Assembly: GCA_001051155.2 (NCBI GenBank)
Contig: JYIP02000006.1
Coordinates: 2,976,001 to 3,040,000 of the forward strand
Origin: Chrysoporthe austroafricana
Lineage: Eukaryota; Ascomycota; Sordariomycetes; Diaporthales; Cryphonectriaceae
DNA length: 64,000 nucleotides
Reading direction: 5' to 3'
Program-made: the position numbers and the translations under genes
Shown: piece after piece, positions 11,877 to 24,100 of the stretch
Layout of the letters: every line of letters begins with the position of its first letter
Numbering within the stretch: position 1 is the stretch's first letter
Notes under the pieces: generated by a model
The model's input: the letters and a program-made list of their open reading frames with translations, nothing else
What the model was told of the DNA's origin: nothing
Databases searched by the model: none

Positions 11877-13791
11877 ATGTCGTACTCCCACGACCTCCAC
11901 CTTCAAGTGCGCACCCGCGACTCGCTAGAGCTCGCGTCGCTCGCCAGCTCCGACCACGCAGGCTCTGCAGATGACACCGACTCTCGCCCCAGCATATCGT
12001 CCTCGCGAAAACTGTCCCTCGAGCAGGATGACCCCTTGGACGCGGGGAACCCAGCCGCGACGGGGCGACCTGCAGGCCACGGGCGCACTTTCTCCATGTC
12101 CTCCGGTTTCAGCTTCACGGCGAACCTCTTCCCCCTCTCCTCGACCACCGGCGCTGGCTATACTCCCATCGGTGCTCCCACCGTGACTCCGACACAGAAT
12201 GGCGGTCTGGGCGGGGCGTCTCTTGAGAAGCACAAGACTTTGACATACATGAACGGGCTTTCGCTCATTGTCGGTCTGATCATAGGCTCTGGCATATTCT
12301 CATCGCCGGGTCAGGTCAATGTCAATATGGGGTCGCCTGGTGGCGCCCTCATTATATGGGTGGTAGCTGGAGTTCTCGCCTGGACCGGCGCGGCCAGCTA
12401 TGCCGAGCTTGGCGGGGCAATACCTCTGAACGGAGGATCGCAGGTATATCTGGCCAAGATCTTTCACGAGATCTGGGGCTTCCTGTTCATGTGGGTGGCG
12501 GTGCTGGTTCTGAAGCCCGGGAGTGCCGCCATCATTTCCATTATCATGGGCGAATACGTTGTGCGAGCTGCGATTGGGGCCGAGGCCGAGACCATCAACC
12601 CGTGGTACAACAAGGCTGTCGGCTTGACCGGGCTGTTCCTTGTGACCTTCTTCAATTGCGTTTCTACAAAGCTCGGGACCAGAGTGAATGACTCGCTCAT
12701 GTTCTTGAAGTTCATTGCATTGCTCGGAGTCACGATCATCGGTGTTGTGGTCGCTTTCACGGGATATTCCTACAGCGGAGAGCCGAACGAGGACTGGAAG
12801 ACTCACAAGTGGTTCGAAGGGACGAAGATGGATGCCTCTGCTTGGGCGGTGGCTCTCTACGCTGGCCTCTGGGCTTATGACGGTTGGGACAACGTAAGTC
12901 ATTCAGAACTTACGAGACGGATCCTCGCTGTACTTTTGCTGACATGTCTCACAGACAAACTACGTCGTGGGCGAATTTCGAAACCCTAGTCGAGATCTTC
13001 CCCGCGTCATCCACACAGCCATGCCGCTGGTCATCCTGTGCTACGTGTTGGCTAATCTCTCATACTTCCTTGTGCTCCCACTGTCCGCCACAAACTCGTC
13101 AAACACCATCGCTGTCCTATTCGGCTCCAAGGTGTTTGGCCCAATCGGATCTCTCTTGCTTGCTCTGATCGTCAGCGCATCCTGCTTCGGAGCACTGAAC
13201 AGCTCCACCTTCACCAGCAGCCGCCTTGTCTACGCAGCCAGCAAAGAAGGCTACGTCCCGGCATTCTTCGGACGAGTTGGTATTGGCTCCAATGTCATGG
13301 AAAACAGGCACGTATCTACGTTACGGACACGAAGCTGGTTCTCGAACGCCCTGGCTCGCTGGGTCGGAGACGAAGATACGGGACTCTTCTTCACGCCTGT
13401 CAACGCACTCGTGCTTAACTGTACTCTCACCGTTGCGTATGTTATTGTGGGCGAGTTTGACACCCTGCTCACCTTTTACGGTGTCGCGGGCTACACCTTC
13501 TACTTTCTGACGGTGCTCGCGCTCATTGTCCTGCGAGTTAAGGAACCGAGTCTGGAGAGGCCGTACAAGACATGGATAACAACCCCGATCATCTTTTGCT
13601 GTGTCGGTCTGTTTCTGCTCTCGCGCGCCGTTATCGCGGAGCCGTTGCAGACTCTCATTGTGATCGCGTTCGTCGCGGCAGGTGTGCCTGTGTACTTTTT
13701 AAGAGTGCGGAGGAAGGGCCCTGCGAAGAGGCCCAGGGACTATGAAGAGGACGAGCCTGGGTGGAAGTTCTGGAGACGATGGAGAAAATAA
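11877..13791 (+). CDS. Amino acid permease, LAT/MUP1-like (APC superfamily)
   Basis: Plasma-membrane or endomembrane amino acid transporter. Exons 11877-12893 and 12955-13791 (donor GTAAGT, acceptor CAG, phase 0) encode 617 residues. A Ser/Thr-rich cytosolic N-terminus of about 115 residues precedes the first transmembrane helix, LSLIVGLIIGSGIFSSPGQV, which carries the GSGIF substrate loop typical of LAT transporters. Further marks are AELGGAIPLNGGSQVYL, WAYDGWDN at the exon junction, FRNPSRDLPRVI right after it, and about 12 hydrophobic segments. The C-terminus is short and basic (RVRRKGPAKRPR, ending FWRRWRK). The fold is closest to light-chain-like L-type and high-affinity methionine permeases. 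Substrate cannot be fixed from sequence. Confidence 0.92.
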
Positions 13792-14207
13792 AGAGGGAGC
13801 GGGTTGCGAAGAGGAGTTGGAAACGCCATGTGTAAATAAAAGTCTTGTCTAGGGCCTTCATGAACCGCCCCGAGATAAGTATCGTAATGTTTTGGCAGCA
13901 TGATACCACGAATACATTACCATGCCCTTTGGCAGAACAGCTACCCCAGATTGAGGCGCCACAAAGTGCTTACAATGTGAGCTGCAGTTCCGATTTGTCA
14001 GTCTTCGCCTGCAAGTTGGGTGGCTAGTTCAGCATAAGGCTACTCGGTCGACGTACCTGCGCCGCAATAGTCCTGCCCCCATGGCTAATGATTTCACTGC
14101 ATGCGCAGTGCATCAAATTTGACCGACGCTGCTAGAAGAATCAGCCTATCATCGCGTCCTCTTTAACTACCGCCGTCTCCTAGCAGCCTAATCTGAGCGA
14201 TCTGCCA
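13792..14207. other. Intergenic region at start of accessory island
   Basis: 3' untranslated region of the permease and upstream DNA of the HET pseudogene. Nothing else recognised. Confidence 0.4.
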
Positions 14208-15807
14208 ATGTCCACAATTCGCACTCCCCAAGAAAACATCGACATCGCAGATCTCAACCAGAGGTCCTCAAAGGACATCTACACTCCACTACAAGAGGAT
14301 GAAGTGCGCTTCGTACGCCTCCGTTCCCGACGTTGCGGCCAGCGCATAAGCTGCTCCATCTTTGTCGCCAACCTGCACAGCCCGCCTTCGTACCAGGCTC
14401 TCTCGTACGTCTAGGGCAAGCAGACCCGGTTGGTAGCCATCCACCTCGAAGGAAAGTCCTTCTATGTGACGCGCAACCTCTACCACATCCTGACCCGCCT
14501 GCGCCTCGCGGATGAGGACCGGGTTCTTTGGATCGACGCCCTGCCGGTCAATCAGTCGGACATCTCGGAGCGGAGCGCCCAGATGCGCCTGATGAGTCGA
14601 ATCTCCTCGCGCGCGCGGGAGACGCTCATCTGGCTGCATCAGCCGATGCCGAATGCGGATGCGAGACTGTGGTGTCGGTTGCGTAGGGGCAAGGGGTCAA
14701 CCTTCAAGTCTTGGGAGCTGGGGAAGTTCCTGACCGAAATCCTCGCGCAGCCGTATTGGACGAGGGTCTTGACGGTCCAGGAGACCATATACTCGCGGCA
14801 GACCACCTTGGTGACGCAGCTCGAGATGGCGCCTTTTGGGGCTCTGAATATACTGTCAGATCTCACTCTATCAGAGATCGGGAGAATGGCAAGGCTCAGC
14901 ACAGAGTTGAATAGGCTGTGGAAGGACTTCCAGAGGACGTGCTTGCTGATCTAGCCAAGCGATATACACCAAAACTCGTTTATCGACTTCGATAATTGGC
15001 TAGATCTCTGCATCTTGAGGAAATGCTCGGATCCTAAAGACCTGGTCTTTGGATTCTGACAGGATCAGGGTAGACTACTCTCTCCGCCTTGATCAAGTGC
15101 TTAGGGAGGCTATTCTAGCATTCATCACTGCCACGGGTCGCCTAGAGTTTCTAAGCCGCTTCAATTACTTTGGCACCGTTAGTACGTCTGTGAATTTTCC
15201 GTCCTAGATTCCGGTAATTCATGAACCCGTACCACAGACCATCAAGTTGGTGCTCGCAAGCATCGATCCCAAAGAAGTAATGCCGGATACGGCGAGAACA
15301 GCCGAGGCCGTTTGTGAGGTTCTGAACAACTCTCGGGTCCTTCATGTCAAAGGACAGCAGATAGGAGAGGTTATGGCAACCACTCAAGTTTTGACAGTAC
15401 AGGAAGAATCCGAAGACTGGGGACATCTCTTGCGGTACTTTGTCAGGTGTCTAAGGGACCTCCGCGTGGACAAACACGAGCTGAACAGATTTGAGCATGC
15501 CCTTTATCCTGATATACTGCGGTGGCCACACACCGAAGGCTCGGGCGACCAAACTACATACTTCAGCGAATTTGACCAGATCGCCAAGGCTTTCTTTGAC
15601 GAAGCTGATGATCTCGAGGCGAGGATTCTGGATCTAGCTAGTCGACACAGACAAGACTCACACCCGAGATGGAAAACATGGTGGGCCTTTATCGAGCGCA
15701 TGATGATAAGCGTTATATGCTTACGACCCGCATTAGACTTATACAGTATTAATAAGCTAACAATTTTCGGAATAATATGGAGGAGAGAGGCAGATTCCGG
15801 GGACTGA
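14208..15807 (+). pseudogene. HET-domain (heterokaryon incompatibility) pseudogene
   Basis: A HET-domain protein can be followed across nonsense codons and one frameshift. The first segment reads PPSYQALSYV, then TAG at 14412 exactly where the family has Trp (YVWG), then LWIDALPVNQSDISERS and QPYWTRVLTVQE. A second TAG is at 14952; the same frame continues to CSDPKDLVFGF, the conserved DP(K/R)D region, then meets TGA at 15057. After a shift of frame the homologous reading continues as VDYSLRLDQVLREAI and TGRLEFLSRF to FPS, then TAG at 15205 where PSWIP would be expected. It then runs open to 15807. At least the two Trp-to-TAG changes fit C-to-T at CpA on the other strand, as in RIP. HET proteins trigger incompatibility cell death in fungi; this copy cannot make a full product. 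The 3' limit is uncertain. Confidence 0.82.
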
Positions 15808-17503
15808 TTGTGGTTTATCGAGGATTGTTATTCTTCGCTATTGCTACGACCTCAACCGATGAGTTCAAGCGGAGGTTCAGAGTACAAATTGATCCGGAGT
15901 GTCTTGTTTACAATTGGAGGTGATGACCGGCGGCTCACAGAGGAGCTCCGGTCCGAAGCCTTATTAGACGACATTTACCTTTGCTGATAGACAAATCAAC
16001 ACGTCAAGGAGAAGGGCAAGTGATTTGATCCAACAGTGAGCGATACCCAGTCACAATTCCTGGTGTTAGCAGTGCCCTAGAACTCGCATGGCCGATCAGA
16101 GGGCACTGGTAAGTGGTGAGGCCCAGACTGATATCGTCTCAAAAATTATGACTGACATGTAGTCAAGTATCATATCGACACACGACCGCGGACGGTCAAA
16201 TCGACCTTGTCCTTGATGCATTTTAGTAAGTAGTTCTCAAGGGGCTAGAAAATTATTTGTAATGCCAACTTAGTCTAGCCCAGGAGATGATCTGAGATCG
16301 TAACCGCAGTGGCCTCCATGCCGCCCTTTCTGCTTACTCCGAATCTGGGAGAGCTACAAAGAACGCACCTAGATCCAGGTGTTCGTCGTCGAACTCAAAA
16401 TCCTGACCTTGAGTATCAAGGTCAAAGCATCGTTCGGAGCAGAGTAGCCCCCTTCTAACGCGGCGTCTTCGGGCGCAGGCTGAGAGCTTCAGTCGTGGCC
16501 GTACTAAACAAGATCATGATTCGGATAAAGCCATCTACTTGGATCGCGAGCACTTGAAGCACAGGTAAAAACCAGACACGCAGTTCATGCAGCCGGTGGA
16601 GACCCGTAGATCTCCTGTAACGTCATTAGCAATCTGTTCGAGCCTCTACCACCACACTGCCTGCCAGGCGAGAATCTGCTTTGGGAAGAGATCTCGAAGC
16701 GGTCTGAGACTCATGGCAAGGCAGCAATCGCACCAGATACTCGGAGCATCGAGGTTCGACGTTATGATCTCCTGGGCCATTAGATACAGGAAAACCCACC
16801 AATTTCTGGTCTGGATCGCTGCTATCAGAGGGCTTTACGGAGGTTGTTGGCAACGTCTAACTTTTGAAAGCCGAAGGAGGGATTGGTCGAATCATACGTG
16901 CGAAAGGACCTACAGTCCCCCTTTCCCTCTAAATGAGATCCCACACGGTCGAAGAAGGTGGTTCAAGGCGTGCTATTATGATTGCCCGTTTAGGAATTCC
17001 TGGGGTGGTGAGTGGTGGATAATAGGCACGCGCTGCAGACAAGGGGGTCCAGGGGGTTCCCCCCGGGGATGTTACCAGAGTATGTCTATATTCCGAAAAA
17101 AACTGACAACTTCACCGTATTTACATACAAAATGAGCTGTACTAAGCTGTCAATACTACAGCCAACACTATTTTACTCATTCGTAGTCGAGTTTTAGATA
17201 TACAACTCCGTCGAATGAATACCAATTAGCAACATAAATGTTATTTGATTGAAGAAACACGCGGTAATTGCAGAATAAGAATCTAGGGTCATGGGCGGAG
17301 AATTTTGACTGTTTCGACTCCTTGACAGTACCCACAACCAACAAGGGCTCAGGAGACATAAGAACCGTCCGTTTACACAATGAAGTTTATGAAACTGTTC
17401 AGGCGCACTTCCGGCTGGCAGGACAACCACCACTTTCGTTCCGTTTCGTTTCACAAGATTGACTAGATCCGTTCTCTTTTGCGTACTCACACTCTCGCAC
17501 AAC
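15808..17503. other. Gene-poor stretch after HET pseudogene
   Basis: No supported gene. Some of the first few hundred bases may be the decayed 3' end of the HET gene. The open frame at about 16587-17135 has no family marks and unnatural composition. The DNA just before 17504 probably serves as promoter of the secreted-protein gene. Confidence 0.4.
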
Positions 17504-18303
17504 ATGCATTCCAATCTCTCGGTTCTTGCACTGCTGGCCTCCGTGGCCGCGGCCAAGCCCCTCGTCGACAAGCGGCAGGAGGACCTTGCGTGGGGTCCTA
17601 TCTGTGGCTTTTACCAGACAACCAGCGAGATCACCAGCACTACCAGCACCATCTACCCCGGAAAGATGCCCTCAGATCAGAAGGGCTACATGTTTAATTG
17701 GATAGGCATTGGAAACAATACAGGGGACCTGGTCCAGAGCATCATTGGCAGCTACCCGTCCGGCCAGAGCGAGTGCGAGGGACAGGCCGCTGCCGATACA
17801 GCCTGGTGCATCTCATCCGAGGTCTACGGACTCAACGCCGAGGACCAGACCACCCAATTCGTAGGCACAATGACGACAGCCGACGCTAACTACGAGAATG
17901 GGATTGTGATAAAGTACACCCTCGTCGACAAGGAGACGTACTTATGGAACCAGACGATGCACGACGCAGTCACCGGCAAGCTCCTGTCGACCTACCAAAA
18001 GACCTCGAATGCCTTCTCGCTGTGGAACACGGCGGTGGAGTTGCAAGATGACAACGGCAACTCCCCCAGCGGCCTCACGGAGGACCAGTATTACGTGAAC
18101 ACGACCATCACTCTCGACCCCGCCGACCCAAGCTATGGTGACATGATGTACACCGAGTACGGCTGCACTCACACCACGCCTACCACCAGTGACGGCGGCA
18201 AGACTGTAAGTCGTACTTCGAGCCCTTACCTTGTTGTTTGTCCGCTAATGACTTCCGCCTCCAGTGGTACATTGAGAAAATCACTGCGCCTGCCAGCTCC
18301 TGA
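17504..18303 (+). CDS. Small secreted protein of unknown function
   Basis: Exons 17504-18205 and 18265-18303 (donor GTAAGT, acceptor CAG) give 246 residues. The start MHSNLSVLALLASVAAAKP is a clear signal peptide, followed by LVDKR, a Lys-Arg site for Kex2-type processing, then QEDLAWG. The mature part is acidic, rich in Thr, Ser, Asp and Tyr, with several Asn-x-Ser/Thr glycosylation sites (NNT, NQT, NTT) and four visible Cys, two of them in SECEGQAAADTAWC. The last 12 residues (WYIEKITAPASS) come from the second exon. No enzyme motif is recognised. Such proteins are often cell-wall components or candidate effectors, but that is only a possibility here. Confidence 0.75.
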
Positions 18304-18822
18304 GTGTTCTGGAATTGAGACTCCATCTGTAACATTGTGGGCTTCCTTTGAAGGCACCTTGCTTATATGCAATGCGAGCCAATGTATATATTTGAAAGTA
18401 CGATGATCAGTTAGATATTACACCTTCTGTGAAGGAGACTTACACCAAACTCATATGGTTTGCCAACGCGTCAGCAACACCCAATTTGACACTCCGTATG
18501 TGTATCTATGTATGCCTTAGTAACAGAGCGAATCTCGTATTGACTATGAGGAGGCTTCGGTAGGTCGCCGATGGATGGAGGGTTTCATGTTAGAAGCTGG
18601 CTTCATCTAGCTGATATATCGCTATCTTGTATTAAATATCGACAAGGGTTTCTTCAATTCTCGTATCGCTGCCTTGAACTTCTGAGCTCTGACGCTCTCG
18701 CTGCCCACCATCTGCGGTCTTATCACTAGCAAGTGGTGGCAATGTATAGTTCTCATGCGGATCTAACCCGTTATCTCTGTGATTGGGGTCGTGGGCATCC
18801 AATAACACATTATCATCCGTCA
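18304..18822. other. Intergenic region between convergent genes
   Basis: 3' flanks of the secreted-protein gene (+) and the HNH-domain gene (-). An in-frame stretch at 18632-18823 on the minus strand has no independent support. Confidence 0.35.
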
Positions 18823-18874
18823 TCAGCGATGGCAGCGTGTCGGATGTTTGTCACCGCCGACGATGCTGTGAAGG

Positions 18875-20146
18875 TTAGTAACGCCTTCGTTCGCGTAGCC
18901 GGCCTCGTTCGTACTCCGAATCCTCTGCCAAGGGTTGTGCGACCATATTATCATACCAATCTGCGCTAGCCTGCGCTTCCAGGTCTTTCCATTCATCAGG
19001 TTTCCAATGATCGGAATCGCGATCCTCTATCCGCTGGCGAACATTCCTGTTACAACTATGAGCTGCGACATCGCAGTCATCGTCCTGGGTCGCTTGTGAA
19101 TGTGATCGTTTCTGGCCGCCGTTCGCGCTCTCAGTTCGCGAAGTACCGCCTCCACTGTATCGCTTCCACAAGACATCCCCAGAAACCCTCTTTACAGAGA
19201 AGCGGCAATTCCCATCAACCTCTTCACAGACCAAAATGCGCCGAGACACTTTGCGAAGAAGAAATGGCTTAAGCAGCGCAAATGTAGCCTGTGCAAACTT
19301 GGCAAAAAGGTATTCATCCGGTACCGACTGATTGCCCTCGAACGATCTTCTTGGCACCACGGTGTTATGCCATTGTGCTGCGAACTCACGCATCCCGTCA
19401 TTTCCACTGGGGCCGAGAACGTGTACTACGATCTCGGACCGTTTAGGCACGAGCGCAAATGCATGTCGATCCCAAGCGTATTGTATAGCATGTGCTATGT
19501 CGACTTGGTTTCGAGGGCTATCAATGCCGAATGTTGATTTGCCGTATATATCCATGCCATTGCTGTTGAACCAGGCTACTTGCGCTTTGGGCACGATGTG
19601 TGCAGAGTGAATAGGGTAGGATATATTCGAGATGATGCAACGACGGGTTGTCAAACGAGAAGTAGAAGGAAGCATGCCGGTGCCGTTTGAGAGAGTCGGC
19701 TGTTGAGCGGAAGCTTCTGAATACGTCCATTGTGACTCTGAAAATGTCTGAACGGGAAACCGCCAGTCTTCAAATCGCGGGATGACAGGGTAATCATCGC
19801 GAGGGTTGCCTTGGTCAACTATAAACCAGTACTGATCGTTTGTCAGGATCTCATCGCGCCGCTCCTGACCAACGCGCTGCAGGCCGTCGCGGTCTGTCGC
19901 CAGATAGCCACTGAATGCATTGTTGGCCACAACCTGACAAGCGAGCAACGCCGTGCCACAATAGATGCCTTTTGAGGGTGACAAGGCCGAACTTGTCGAA
20001 TCGAACCTCGGCAGGCTGAAGAGTACGTTGGCGGGGGACAAGTCGTAGTGTGGGTGGCAAAACGCGATCATTCCCGGATCCTCCATCGACGGCGGAAGCG
20101 CCGCCGGGCCGTAGAGTAGTAAGTCACCGTCCGTATCCGATGCCAT
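18875..20146 (-). CDS. HNH-nuclease-domain protein (fungal HNH_2 type)
   Basis: Reads as a 423-residue protein. The centre has RRCIISNISYPIHSAHIVPK, which matches the fungal HNH_2 pattern: a Cys, then a conserved AHI(V/L)P segment with the catalytic-type His, followed about 40 residues later by a Leu/Ile-rich helix and HAFALVPK. The N-terminal part is about 170 residues without known motifs; the C-terminal part is charged and probably disordered (GGGTSRTESANGGQKRSHS and later). The stop at 18875-18877 falls inside a perfect TACTAAC branch-site sequence followed by CAG, and a GTATGA donor lies upstream at 18956. A 91-nt intron (18956-18866) would give an alternative end at 18823. Nuclease activity is not proven by sequence. 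Confidence 0.75.
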   Translation of the reverse strand: MASDTDGDLLLYGPAALPPSMEDPGMIAFCHPHYDLSPANVLFSLPRFDSTSSALSPSKGIYCGTALLACQVVANNAFSGYLATDRDGLQRVGQERRDEILTNDQYWFIVDQGNPRDDYPVIPRFEDWRFPVQTFSESQWTYSEASAQQPTLSNGTGMLPSTSRLTTRRCIISNISYPIHSAHIVPKAQVAWFNSNGMDIYGKSTFGIDSPRNQVDIAHAIQYAWDRHAFALVPKRSEIVVHVLGPSGNDGMREFAAQWHNTVVPRRSFEGNQSVPDEYLFAKFAQATFALLKPFLLRKVSRRILVCEEVDGNCRFSVKRVSGDVLWKRYSGGGTSRTESANGGQKRSHSQATQDDDCDVAAHSCNRNVRQRIEDRDSDHWKPDEWKDLEAQASADWYDNMVAQPLAEDSEYERGRLRERRRY

Positions 20147-21159
20147 AGTGAAGAGCGATCAGGAGGAGGCGGTGATGCGATCAATGATATTGTTGATGCA
20201 GCTGGTAGCGGAGGAACCCAAGGACTAGGGATCTGGTTGGCGTGACAGGTACGACAGGGTGGATCTGCGCACGGGGCTAGACCTGGCCACTCAGATTTGC
20301 GCAGCCTCGCACCGCGCGCCAACCCATCTTCCCGAAGCCGGGTTTGCCAGGAGCTCCGTGTGACCAGCTGGTCTGTACTCTGCCACTATGTATCGCATTG
20401 TTGAGCCTGGAGCGAAGCTCTACTGAATATACTTCTCACATTGTGTAGCTCACTTTCCACTCGAGCCGTTTCACGGCATGATTACGTCGTGTTTCGGTCT
20501 TGCGTGAACCCAAGCTTTAATAAGCCGGTTAGCAGAACAGCTACGTAGCGGAGTAAGTCTTATAGATCTGTTATGAAACTAGGATTATATAGGTAATCCA
20601 GAGTTGATAGGATTAGTGTTAGAATTACAAGCTGGATAAAAGTAAGCTAAAGTAATCTAAAACTACGAAGCGGAATGGATGTATGCAGCCGAATATGTTT
20701 TTTATAGTTGATAAAGTTTTAGCAATTATATATTGCGTTTATTGTATCCAATAACTTTATATCTAGTAACTGTTATACGATGGTCAAAGTACGAGTTTTT
20801 CATTGAAGTATTTCACCTTGGACCGAACTGCTGGATACATCGGGTCCCATGATTAAGTGTGATCATTACATTGAGCCCGAAATCCAGATTCGGCTAATAT
20901 CAAGGCTATATTACAAAAAGCTCAAGAAAGAGGCCAATTAGATGGCAAAGACCTCCAATAAATAAAACGACGTCGAGCTGCTTAGGGCTGAAGAGGACTG
21001 TATTATAGTTGCTGAATAGAGTGGAAGAATGAAGAATGTGTATACGTACATATCAATTAACTAAAGGGGGCTGGTTCGGAGATATATGGTCCGACTTGAA
21101 GAAAAAGTGATAGCGTTTTATTCTAAATATTATAATTATGTGAACAGCTTTGGTCATTT
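20147..21159. other. AT-rich, stop-rich decayed block
   Basis: From about 20500 to 21130 the sequence is visibly AT-richer than its neighbours, full of TAG/TAA in all frames and of TA steps. Short stretches such as that coding for AILQKAQERGQLDGKDLQ look protein-like but are broken by stops. This fits an old repeat or gene destroyed by C-to-T mutation, though the original element cannot be identified. Confidence 0.4.
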
Positions 21160-24100
21160 TCAGTACTTGTAAAACAGAAATGTGCCGCCTGAACCCTCCC
21201 TCTTGACATTCCTGACGCCCCAGTATCCACCACACGCGCCCCGGGCGACGTTCGCATACCCAGCATACTCCCATCCATGTTCTTCACTGCCCTCCTGGTG
21301 GTAGAGCCGCAGACTCAGCTTCCCGCTGACCCAGGCTTTGCCCTTGATTAACCACGTACCCATATCATCCGTCGACGTTCCCTGCACGTCTGCATCCCAA
21401 CATTCGCCGTCCCCGGCCCCGGCATCTGCCGGTGCTGTCGCTGGCGAGGCAACCAGCGCCATTGTCTTCCGGCCCGTCAGGTCCTTCCGTCCCCCTCCCT
21501 CCTCGTAGAGGTACGTGCCCGTCCACCGACCACTCGCCCAAGCCACGAGGTCCTCGGCGCTCCGGAACCGGGCGGTCGCGTCTGCGGGCGGCTCGTGGTC
21601 CGCACAGAGCAAGCGGTGCTCCTCGAGGATGGCTATAGTGTGCGGTTGGCCCACTCTCTGCGCCGCGGCGATGGCTTTCTCGTAGTGTAGGCCGCGGCGG
21701 GCATTGCGGAAGCCCAGCGACGCGACGAGCTCGATAAGCGGGGTGAGGCCGTTGTTCATAGCCCTGAGGATGTCCGAGCGGGCTCGCCTGTTGGCCTCGG
21801 CGGTGTCGACTTCGGCTTCCGCAGCACGCGGTGCCGCGGTGCCGCGGCCGCCGTGTTCCAGCTTGTCGCTGACAGCCCGGACGAGCTTGTCGAGGTAGCC
21901 ATCGGCCTTGTGATCGAGACGAACCGCCGTCTTCTCTTCTCTCCTCCCGCATCTTTCCAGCTTATAGGCGCCGGCGTGTAGCGACGCCGCCAATAAGGCT
22001 TTGGCGCCCAGGAGTTCCGGCGGCTCCGGGAAAATGTCCAGTTTTAGGCCTTCGGAGCCATCGCCGCCATCGCCGGAGCCCAGTGGGATGGTGTCGCCGT
22101 CTCCAAGAAGCTGCGCTAGCTCTTTGAACGGATTAAATCTGACGTTTTCCTGGCCGCTGTACCTGTCGCTGTCACTGCTTGGAGGAAGGGGCTGAGAAGG
22201 AGGCGGTGGAGGTGGCCATTTAACCCGCCGCATGGCGCGGATGATTTTTTGAGCGCTATCGGCTGCCTTCTCAAACTTGCCCAGCTCGAACAACAGGGTG
22301 AGCGACATCATGAGATTCCCCAGGAAGATCGGGTCGTCCTTGGGGATGCCGTGTTTGCGCATGAGATCCTCTTCCTCGTCGACGATGTGGAGAGCGTCGC
22401 CGAAGCGGCCAGCCAAGGCGAGCAGCGAGGCGTGCTTGCGGCGTATGTACGGCTTCACCGTGTCCTCTGGATCGATGAGCCCGTCTAAGCGCGACGATAT
22501 GTCAGCTAGGTTGGCAAGCGCCCCCCGAATGTCGCCCTCGTGCACCAGGCTGTCCGTCTTCTTGTCCAGCAGTACGACCGTGTTGGGGTGCTCCGGGCCG
22601 AACTTGGCTTCCGTGGCGGACTGGGCGCGGTCGAGATAGGTCATCGACTGCCGCTTGCGGCCCAGGGCGGACAGGATGTCCGAGATCTGCACGCACAGCA
22701 TCATGGACACCACGTGCTCGTCCAACCTGTGGCTGACGAGGGCCTCGTGGGTCTTGAGACAATAGCCTAGGATGGTCTCGGCAGTGTCGGCGCTCATGAG
22801 TCGGCCGAGGGACGCGGAGAAGTAGGCCCGGGTAATGAGATGGCCGGGTCCCTTGTCCGGGGCGCCTTTGAGGTCCTGCAGCATCCTATGTAGATGCTTG
22901 ATAGGGGCCAGCGGGTTGTTGCTGTACATTAGCAGACTAGAGAGGGACCATTTGAGGTTCAGCACAGCCGGGTGGGTTTTCCCCAGTGTCCTCTCCATCC
23001 CCCTAATCTCCGCCTCGCGAGCCTTCTGCATTCTTTCTAACACCTCAGGCCCAGTCGCAAAGCGGAAGTCAGTCCCGTAATGTATGGGCTGGATGATGCC
23101 GCTATCGCACATGGCTCGAAGGCTGGTGTTGAAAGGCTCCTGGACCGCACGCGTTGCGTCGACCATGCCCTGGAGATCGATAGCATTGATATATCCTTTC
23201 TTCCGGTAGGCCTCGGCAGCGACTCTGTCCTGCTCGGTACCAAAGCCCACCTCCTTGCAGAACGCAAGCTGGACAGCCGCACTGGATCTTGCGTCCTCGT
23301 CCCTTGCTGCGTTGTACTCCTGGTCAAGACACTCGAATATGTGCTCTCTCACACGGAAGTCCGTCTCGCAGAGGCTCTGTAGTGACTTGGACACCTAGTT
23401 GCATAACAACCCTTGTCAGTGTGCAACCACAGACAGGCGAGATCAGTTGCCGTGACCGACTGCAATCGCACCTGGAAATCCCGAGCTCCGGGGAAGGCCA
23501 CGGGGGCCGGCGGGCTGTCTTGGGGCGCATTAACGCGCGACTGGATAGCCACCTCCACAGGACTGCTTCAGATTCTGTCAGTAGCACTGGGCTTACTATA
23601 TGGTGAGGAATACTAATACTATACCTGTTTCGAAGTAGACCCTCAGCGATGACTGCAAAGTCCGAGGCTGTATCATGAGCAGCTTGCACAGTCCGGGAGG
23701 TCGGCGTGAAAGACAGCAATTTCGCAAACAACTTGCCTAGCAAGTCCTTGCTAACCTCTCCCTCAGGCAGCCCCGCTACGAGATCTTGAGCCAGCCTCGG
23801 CATGGTGTTTTTTGCTGGGTCGGCTTTGTTTCCTTGTCTCAGGCACTCGAGATCGGGCGTCGAGGGGTTGACAGTGCTGGACCGGCGGGTTGAGAATCGG
23901 CTCATGATGCTGCTAAATAGCGAGCTTGACGATCCCCAGAAGCCAGGCACCGCGACCAGTTTCTCACCCCTCTCGGCTAGTTCGTTCCTGAATACGATCC
24001 ACAGGCACAGCATGCCAAAGGAGTAGAGGTCGGTTAGCTTCGCGTCTTCGAGGGTGGCGCGGTCGAGGTAGACAAGCTCTGGGGCGCTCCAGGGCTTCGT

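Noticed and set aside
16587..17135. Open frame after the HET pseudogene
   Set aside because: No HET C-terminal or other family signal; odd composition with many Trp, Cys and Arg.
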